The notes under the pieces were generated by a model that searched no databases, was not told the DNA's origin, and saw only the letters and a list, made by a program, of their open reading frames with translations. The translations under genes and the position numbers were made by a program. 48,298 bases of DNA from Actinokineospora xionganensis (GTDB lineage: Bacteria; Actinomycetota; Actinomycetes; Mycobacteriales; Pseudonocardiaceae), in NCBI RefSeq assembly GCF_014323725.1, contig NZ_JABVED010000028.1:1-48298 (forward strand), given 5' to 3'. This document shows, piece by piece, positions 43,010-48,298 of the stretch. Each line of letters starts with the position of its first letter. Position 1 is the first letter of the stretch.

Positions 43010-43906
43010 TCATCCCGCGAGAAGGGACGCGGCGGGGTAGAGCACCAGCAACAGGAACCCGACACCGAGCAGCGCCACCGGGAGGACGAGCTTCTCGGAG
43101 CGTTCGTTCGCGCGCGCCTTGTCGGTGGCGAGCGCGGCGGCGCGTAGTGCGGCTGCCTTGCTGGTGAGGGTCCTGTAGACGGCGGCGCCGTCGGCGGCGG
43201 CCGCGACGATGTCGGCCAGGTCGGTCAGTTCCGTCACCCCAACCTGCTTGGCCAGGTGGGACAGCGCGTCCCACGGGGTGATGCCAGCGCGGAAGGCGTG
43301 AGTGAGGGTCGCCTGGATGCGGCGGAACACCCAGCCGTCCGCGACAGTGGCTGCCTCGGACAGCGCCTGGATCGGGCTGGATCCGCGGGCGCGCTCCTGG
43401 GCCACCAGATCGAGGTATGCCGCCACTGCCCGGCCGAAGTCTTCCCGCGCCTGCTTGGCCTCCTGCGCCACCACGCGGGTCGGCAACATCGACATGCCTA
43501 CCGCCAGCCCAACGCCGACGATCGCGGGCAGGGTGATCGGGACGTCCACATTGGCGATGGCGGCGAGTGCCCACAATGCGGAGGGCGTGGCCAGTCCCAG
43601 GGCGGCGTAGCCGAGACGGCGCAGGACGAACCAGTCGATGCGGCGCCCGATCAACTCCAGATCCGCGACCGGCACGCCCAGAAGCACGCTGGTGTTGGCG
43701 CTCATCCGATTTGCAATCCAGCCGACAACTCGATCCGACCGGGACGACGACGCGCTGAAATCAGGCTGGGCGAGGTGGGTGCGGTCCCAGCGCTGTAACA
43801 CAGCGGCGAGGTCGACAGGGGCTGCCGGCGCGACTGCCCACAGGGCTAGCACGATGGCGAGCCCAGCCAGGGCTCCGAGCAGGGCCGCGATCTGCGGGGT
43901 GGTCAT
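43010..43906 (-). CDS. TadC-like membrane platform protein
   Basis: 298 aa, type II secretion F-like. An N-terminal helix, then a cytoplasmic part, two helices in the middle (about 95-145), the conserved F domain (EDFGRAVAAYLDLVAQERAR; GWVFRRIQATLTHAFRAGIT; TELTDLADIVAAAADGAAVY) and a final helix (LPVALLGVGFLLLVLYPAAS). With TadB it forms the inner-membrane base on which the CpaF ATPase works. ATG overlaps the TadB stop (ATGA). Confidence 0.85.
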   Translation of the reverse strand: MTTPQIAALLGALAGLAIVLALWAVAPAAPVDLAAVLQRWDRTHLAQPDFSASSSRSDRVVGWIANRMSANTSVLLGVPVADLELIGRRIDWFVLRRLGYAALGLATPSALWALAAIANVDVPITLPAIVGVGLAVGMSMLPTRVVAQEAKQAREDFGRAVAAYLDLVAQERARGSSPIQALSEAATVADGWVFRRIQATLTHAFRAGITPWDALSHLAKQVGVTELTDLADIVAAAADGAAVYRTLTSKAAALRAAALATDKARANERSEKLVLPVALLGVGFLLLVLYPAASLLAG

Positions 43907-44754
43907 CGTCGATCACCGTCCCGCAGGAATCGGTGGCCTGTCTGGGGTCGGGCCAGTGATCTCATCCAGATGAACGATGTTGCGACGACGACGCCGATGA
44001 CGGCCAGGGCAACTTGACCAGCTGCCGTTCCGAACGGTGCGAGGTAAGTGCGGGCGAATGCGAACAGCCCGGCGATCACGATCAGGGTGAACACCATGAT
44101 CGCGCGAGTTGTGGTGCGTGGCTTGGCGCGGTCGGCTTCGACCTGTTGGCGGGCGGCCACGTCCTCGCGGAGTGTGTCGGCCAGGTTCTCCAGCACCTCG
44201 ACGAGCCCCTTGCCGCCGGCGCGGGCGCGCAGGATCAGGCTCGCGGCCACCCGGTCGGACGCTTCGTCGCCGAGGTCGTCGGCGAACATCCGCAACGCGG
44301 GTTCCAGCCCACGCACTCGCGCGCGGGCCGCGAGCGTGGCGACCTCGGTGTCGATCGCGGCTGGCGCGGTGCGCACGCTCATCGCGACCGCCTGCTCCAG
44401 CCCGCCCGCACCGGACTTCAGGATGTCGACCAGGCGGCGGGTCCACTCGGCCAGTCCCTCGAGCCGGGCGATCACCCGTTGGGCCTCGTCCTGGCGCCAC
44501 AGCGGCGGCACCGCGACCACGGCGACCGCCGCACCGAGCGCCGCTACCGGCCAGCCGGTCACAGCAAGCACCAGGAGGCCGGTGGCAACGGCCGTGACCA
44601 CGGTGCCGGCACGCCAGCGGCCGACCCGAGCGCGCAGGACGGTCCACGTCGACGCCGGGTGTGCTGGCCGGGGCTGCGTGCCGCGGATCGCAACGACCAG
44701 CAGGATCACCGCGCCCGCAAACCCGCCACCGGCGAGCACGGCGAGCGTGGTCAC
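43903..44754 (-). CDS. TadB-like membrane platform protein
   Basis: 283 aa with helices at about 3-23 and 50-85, the cytoplasmic F domain (EGLAEWTRRLVDILKSGAGG, LEQAVAMSVRTAPAAI, DLGDEASDRVAASLILRARA, ENLADTLREDVAARQQVEAD) and two final helices (FTLIVIAGLFAFARTYLAPF; VALAVIGVVVATSFIW). The dyad TadB-TadC is diagnostic of Tad-type rather than classical type II systems. GTG start overlapping the CpaF stop by GTGA. Confidence 0.85.
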   Translation of the reverse strand: MTTLAVLAGGGFAGAVILLVVAIRGTQPRPAHPASTWTVLRARVGRWRAGTVVTAVATGLLVLAVTGWPVAALGAAVAVVAVPPLWRQDEAQRVIARLEGLAEWTRRLVDILKSGAGGLEQAVAMSVRTAPAAIDTEVATLAARARVRGLEPALRMFADDLGDEASDRVAASLILRARAGGKGLVEVLENLADTLREDVAARQQVEADRAKPRTTTRAIMVFTLIVIAGLFAFARTYLAPFGTAAGQVALAVIGVVVATSFIWMRSLARPQTGHRFLRDGDRR

Positions 44755-46181
44755 GGCGGGCCGCCCGCGAAGGCGGTGTGCTCGAACCCGGCGCGTTGTA
44801 GATCGTCGGCGAGCTGCTGGCTCGGCGGGTAGATCAGCTTCGCGCGTCCGTCTTCCGGACTTGGCGCGAACACGCGAGTGATGTCCGGCCTGCCGGAATC
44901 GCCGACCTGGCCGACCTCCAGGATCTCCGACACCATCCGCTCTCGCCGGGGCGGGTCGCCGGGCTGGTGGTGGTCGACCTTGCGGACATGCACAACCAAG
45001 TCGATCGCACTGGCGATCCATCGGTAGGCGGCCTCGATCGGCAGCGGCGGCCGTGCGAGCTGGCCGAGGCTGGCGATGCGGTCGAGCACGTCGGAGGCGG
45101 ACGCGGCGTGCAGCGTGCACATCCCGCCAGCCGCGCCGTTGCCGAGCGCGCGCAGCATCGCGGTGACCTCACCGGCCCGAACCTCGCCGACGATCACCCG
45201 CGACGGGCTGTGCCGCAGTGCCTGCTTGAGCAACGTGTCCAAGTCGATCTCGCCTACGCCCTCAGCGTTGGGCAATCTGGCTTCGAACGGACTGACCAAC
45301 GGGTGGCGGGCGGGCGTCAGATGCAGGCCGAGTTCGTACTCATCCTCCACGGTCACCAGGTGCTCCTCGGGCCGGATCTCGTGGCACAACGCCCGCAGCA
45401 GCGTCGTCTTGCCCGCCGCCGGACCGCCCGACACAATCAGGTTCTTACCTGCTTTTACCGCGGCGGCAAGGAAATCCCGCACGACCGAGTCCAACGTGCC
45501 GTTGCCGACCAGAGTGTCTAAAGTGGTCTCGACGAGCCGGTAGCGGCGGATCGTCACCCGCGGCCGATCGGTCACCTCCATCACCGCGGCCAACCTGCTG
45601 CCCAGCGGTCCACCCGCTGGCAGCCGCAGGTTCAGAATCGGCGAGGCCTGCGAGAACTCCCGACTGGTCTGCCCCAACCGGGCGGCATAGGTGGCGAGCA
45701 TCCCGACCAACTCGGCGTCCGAGGCAGCGACCGGATACGGCCACCACTCGATCGTGCCGTCGGCCAACTCCAGCGCGACCCGGTCGCAGCCGTGGATGTG
45801 GACGTTCTCCACATCCTCCCGATCCAGCAGCGGCTGAATCCTGCCGAGCCCGTAGAGCGCGGCGAACACCGCGTCAGCCAGTGCCCGCTCCTGCGCGAAC
45901 GACAGCGGCGGCTCCCCATCCGCGCCGCGGCGGATCACCCAGGCCTCAAGCTCATCGCCGATGACCGCCTTCGCCCGCACCCGCTCGTCCTCACCCGACA
46001 GCACCCGCTCGGCCGAGCGGTCCGCGGTCTCCGCCGCCTCCAGCCTCGCCGCGACGGTCTCCCGGAGCCGCGCCACGTCGGTCAACTCCGGCCCGTCGGG
46101 GGTCTCGGTGACGGCGGCGAACGGCTTGAGCCCGTTCCCGCCCACGGGATCGAGGAAGGTGAACCGGTCGGTGCTACGCAT
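44751..46181 (-). CDS. CpaF/TadA-type secretion ATPase
   Basis: 476 aa hexameric ATPase of the VirB11/GspE superfamily. It has an N-terminal domain to about residue 130 (DREDVENVHIHGCDRVALEL lies in the linker part), Walker A SGGPAAGKTTLLRAL near 254, an Asp box (VTVEDEYELGL), Walker B-like RVIVGEVRAGEVTAML and His box CTLHAASA. It powers pilus assembly from the cytoplasm on the TadB/TadC base. GAGGAGG lies before the ATG, which overlaps the CpaE-like gene by 8 bp. It is the only VirB11-type ATPase in the window. Confidence 0.92.
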   Translation of the reverse strand: MRSTDRFTFLDPVGGNGLKPFAAVTETPDGPELTDVARLRETVAARLEAAETADRSAERVLSGEDERVRAKAVIGDELEAWVIRRGADGEPPLSFAQERALADAVFAALYGLGRIQPLLDREDVENVHIHGCDRVALELADGTIEWWPYPVAASDAELVGMLATYAARLGQTSREFSQASPILNLRLPAGGPLGSRLAAVMEVTDRPRVTIRRYRLVETTLDTLVGNGTLDSVVRDFLAAAVKAGKNLIVSGGPAAGKTTLLRALCHEIRPEEHLVTVEDEYELGLHLTPARHPLVSPFEARLPNAEGVGEIDLDTLLKQALRHSPSRVIVGEVRAGEVTAMLRALGNGAAGGMCTLHAASASDVLDRIASLGQLARPPLPIEAAYRWIASAIDLVVHVRKVDHHQPGDPPRRERMVSEILEVGQVGDSGRPDITRVFAPSPEDGRAKLIYPPSQQLADDLQRAGFEHTAFAGGPP

Positions 46182-46962
46182 CGCTGCCAACCTCCTCGGC
46201 CCGCTGTTCGCGCTCCGACGCGACCGGAACCGCGGCCAGCCGGCTTGCCGCTGTTCTCGCGGACCGCGCGAACAGCGACCGCGACAGGCCGAACGGCTCG
46301 TCCATACCGTCGCTGAACACCGACGCGGCAACGTGATCCTCAGGAAGCTCCGCCCGGACCGACACATCGAGCGCGTGCTCCAGCGATGAGATGGTGCTCG
46401 TGCGTGCAGCACATGCTAGGAGCCCCAGGCGAGCAGGCTCGACGTGCCGACGCAGCATCGCCAACGCGGCGCGCGCGGCGATCACATGCCGCGGCAGTGG
46501 ACGCACCGCCACCAGCACAAGATCCGCGACCCACGCCAGCGGCCAGGGTGTTCCCGGACCAAGCCGCCCGCAGTCCACGATGGCGGCGGCATCCGTTTCC
46601 GCCAACGCCTCAGCCAGGCGCCGCCAACCGAGCTCGCCGACCGACGCGGCGTGCGAGGCCTGCTGCAACCCGGTCAACACCCGAACTCTCGGCACACCAG
46701 GCACCGCTTGCAGGTGCTCGGTCAGCGACCCGGCCGTCGCCGTGCTGTCGTGGCGGGTCGCGGTGGCGAAGCTCAACACCCCAATGTCGCGGCGCAACCA
46801 GCCGGACAACACCCACGGCGACAACCACCCCGCGGTCAGGTCACCACCAACGGGGTCGCAGTCGGCCAGCACCACCGCGGACGGCCAGGCCCACGCCAGC
46901 GCGGCCGCCGACGTCGTCGCTCCCGGCGACGCCTTGCCCGACACGATCACGATCACCGGCAT
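46174..46962 (-). CDS. CpaE/TadZ-like MinD-family protein
   Basis: 262 aa. It starts directly with the P-loop region MPVIVIVSGKASPGATTSAA. This is the deviant Walker A outline, but the Lys-Thr of GKT is replaced by Ala-Thr, as in several TadZ/CpaE proteins that bind nucleotide poorly. LADCDPVGGDLTAGWLSP follows as the second motif and AAIVDCGRLGPGTPWPLAW as switch II. No N-terminal receiver domain is present; that part may be the separate protein at 33858-34577. TadZ localises the secretion complex. Operon position between CpaB and CpaF supports the call. Confidence 0.78.
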   Translation of the reverse strand: MPVIVIVSGKASPGATTSAAALAWAWPSAVVLADCDPVGGDLTAGWLSPWVLSGWLRRDIGVLSFATATRHDSTATAGSLTEHLQAVPGVPRVRVLTGLQQASHAASVGELGWRRLAEALAETDAAAIVDCGRLGPGTPWPLAWVADLVLVAVRPLPRHVIAARAALAMLRRHVEPARLGLLACAARTSTISSLEHALDVSVRAELPEDHVAASVFSDGMDEPFGLSRSLFARSARTAASRLAAVPVASEREQRAEEVGSDA

Positions 46963-46967
46963 GCCGA

Positions 46968-47645
46968 TCAGCCACCCCGGGGCAGCAACACCAGCGCCAC
47001 TTGCCCAGCCGACGAGGCCGACGCCAACGGCGGGCCGTTCGGGACCGACACCACCACATCGACAGTGACCGACCCATCCGAGCTTGGCGGCCCCACCCGC
47101 ACCACCTGCGCCCGCACACCGTCACCGCCCGGCACAGCAGATGAGCCCGGCTGCTCCGAGGCCACGGTCACGACCAGCACCATGTCCCCCGGGACGACGC
47201 CGCCTCCCGGCATCTGCCCCGGCTTCACCGCCAAGCCGACCAACTGCTGACCGGGAAACGGCGGCCGTGCCTCGGTGACCTGTTCCCGAACCACCAACGT
47301 GCCAGGCCGCAACTCCACCGCCGCGACCTTGCCGACGACCGAAGCCCGCTCACTGGCAGGGACCGGACGCAGCCCCGGATCGGCGGCGATCCTAGCCACG
47401 CCCAGGTCGGCATCAGTGATCCGCTCGAACGCCGGCACCGTCCGCACCACCGACAGCACCTCGACCCGATCATCCAGCCGGTTGACCAGCACCACGTTCG
47501 CCCACGCGGCGAGCGCCACGATCAACGCGGCAAGCACGATCAACCATGGGCGACGTCGACGAGGTAACCGGACACGGGAGGACTTACCGCGGCTCTCCTG
47601 GACCTCGTCCTGAACCCGCTTCGCCGTAACCGGGGCGTCCGCCAA
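46968..47645 (-). CDS. CpaB-like SAF-domain protein
   Basis: 225 aa. A basic cytoplasmic N terminus is followed by one membrane helix (about 34-54), then an SAF domain (about 62-125: VVRTVPAFERITDADLGVAR, ELRPGTLVVREQVT) and a C-terminal RcpC/CpaB region (LAVKPGQMPGGGVVPGDMVL). SAF domains of CpaB bind the wall or the pilus channel. The start is a TTG with GGTGG close upstream, so the exact first codon is uncertain. Confidence 0.82.
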   Translation of the reverse strand: MADAPVTAKRVQDEVQESRGKSSRVRLPRRRRPWLIVLAALIVALAAWANVVLVNRLDDRVEVLSVVRTVPAFERITDADLGVARIAADPGLRPVPASERASVVGKVAAVELRPGTLVVREQVTEARPPFPGQQLVGLAVKPGQMPGGGVVPGDMVLVVTVASEQPGSSAVPGGDGVRAQVVRVGPPSSDGSVTVDVVVSVPNGPPLASASSAGQVALVLLPRGG

Positions 47646-47663
47646 GCCGCCACCTGCCTCCCG

Positions 47664-48254
47664 CTAACCGTTACGCAAGCCCTGCACCTCTGCCACGGCG
47701 AACCGAATCGTCGTCTCCGACCGCATCGCAGGCAGCGAACCACCAGCCGGTGCGGCGCCAGTCGACCCGGTCCAGGTCACCTGCCACGTGATCGCGTACG
47801 TCGCGCTCACCTGATCACCCGGCATCCCGTACGACGAGCGCCGGTACACATACCCACAGTCCGGCGACGCCGCGTGCACCCCGAACCGCGTCCGGTCGTA
47901 CGGCGTCCCTGGCCCACTGCATGTGACCGCCGGACGACCGTCACCCGGTGTGAACGTCAACGACGTCGGTGCGGCCGTGACCTCAGCCCACACCGACCCC
48001 GCCTGCACCCGCTCACTGCGCGGCCCGAACACTCCCGGCTCGACCCAGATCCACGTGTTCTCACCGACGATCACCGACGAGCGCCCATCCCGCAGGCGAA
48101 CATCCGGCGAATGCCGCGCCACCGGAGCAGGCATCGTCAACCGCGAGTACGCCTCCTGCGCCAGCTGCCCCGGCGTCGGCAACGCCGCTGCGACAGGTAC
48201 TGCGCCACCGGAGGGGAGCGCGCTCGCCCAGCCCAACGCCACTCCGTCGCACAC
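47664..48254 (-). CDS. Probable exported protein (196 aa) at the window edge
   Basis: Unrecognised. A weakly hydrophobic N terminus (VALGWASALPSGGAVPVAAA) is followed by a beta-rich domain with many Val/Thr/Ser and Trp (SSVIVGENTWIWVEPGVFGP; SATYAITWQVTWTG) and a likely disulfide pair (VTCSG; PDCGY). An in-frame stop lies 14 nt upstream of the GTG. The nearby residues Y-Y-L before it suggest the true start, or a frame change, may lie further right beyond what can be judged. It is cotranscribed with cpaB and probably part of the Tad-like apparatus or its surface. Confidence 0.6.
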   Translation of the reverse strand: MCDGVALGWASALPSGGAVPVAAALPTPGQLAQEAYSRLTMPAPVARHSPDVRLRDGRSSVIVGENTWIWVEPGVFGPRSERVQAGSVWAEVTAAPTSLTFTPGDGRPAVTCSGPGTPYDRTRFGVHAASPDCGYVYRRSSYGMPGDQVSATYAITWQVTWTGSTGAAPAGGSLPAMRSETTIRFAVAEVQGLRNG

Positions 48255-48298
48255 GAGGTAGTAGTGTCAATGGCCAGTTCGTTCTCCCCGTAGGCGGC

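Noticed and set aside
42965..48254. Reading the ATPase operon as a type II secretion system.
   Set aside because: No GspD, GspC, GspG or peptidase genes. The paired TadB/TadC, CpaB, CpaE and TadE-like genes fit a Tad system.
47000..48298. Search for the right attachment site (a repeat of the tRNA-Arg 3' end).
   Set aside because: No copy of the T-arm or acceptor sequence seen near the right edge; the element seems to continue past the window.

Overview
The window is high-GC actinobacterial chromosome, most likely Pseudonocardiales. The evidence is the gene order argS-lysA-hom-thrC-thrB-rho, a Rho with a long Arg/Gln/Asp-rich insertion, many GTG starts, 4-bp GTGA/ATGA overlaps between cistrons, and strong GC bias at third codon positions.

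Left part (1-14.1 kb) is ordinary chromosome. On the minus strand runs argS-lysA-hom-thrC-thrB (arginyl-tRNA synthetase and the aspartate-family steps to lysine, homoserine and threonine), then rho with its own promoter, a long leader and a terminator. On the plus strand are two DUF3105 proteins and a DUF305 protein. They are followed by a cation diffusion facilitator on the minus strand and a secreted lytic transglycosylase with a Pro-rich tail on the plus strand. Two genes here (hom and the CDF gene) have a diverged duplicate of their own last codons just downstream.

At 14122-14193 lies an intact tRNA-Arg(CCG). From it to the right edge (at least 34 kb) the sequence reads as an integrative and conjugative element (ICE). 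Nearest the tRNA is a large serine integrase whose reading frame runs antisense through the tRNA gene. It is preceded by two overlapping tiny ORFs and a beta-class DNA methyltransferase, and divergently by a putative HTH regulator; between these sits a four-site inverted operator array. A plus-strand type IV secretion operon follows (18.75-27.9 kb): pilin-like protein, VirB6/TrbL-like protein, PrgI-family protein, VirB4 ATPase, VirD4-type coupling protein, replication-relaxation protein, and a transglycosylase/M15-like peptidoglycan hydrolase.

At 28.5-32.8 kb is a lower-GC cargo block that looks like a Hachiman-type anti-phage system: a DUF1837/HamA-like nuclease and a Ski2-like helicase. The N-terminal part of the helicase appears to be split off as a separate overlapping ORF in another frame. 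Two copies of one palindromic operator-like motif lie upstream.

On the minus strand, 38.0-32.9 kb holds an accessory operon: a Zn-ribbon amidoligase, a class II glutamine amidotransferase, an ArdC-like antirestriction/metallopeptidase protein, a degenerate MinD/CpaE-like protein, a Zn-finger protein and a small protein. From 48.25 to 38.7 kb, also minus, is a compact Tad/Flp-pilus-like operon (CpaB, CpaE/TadZ, CpaF/TadA, TadB, TadC, a candidate prepilin, three TadE/G-like proteins) ending in a membrane LysM-BTAD protein. I found no recognised relaxase and no second attachment site, so the element probably continues beyond the right edge. The least described parts are the amidoligase/amidotransferase operon, the element-borne Tad-like machine with its LysM-BTAD protein, and the integrase that reads through its own attachment site.
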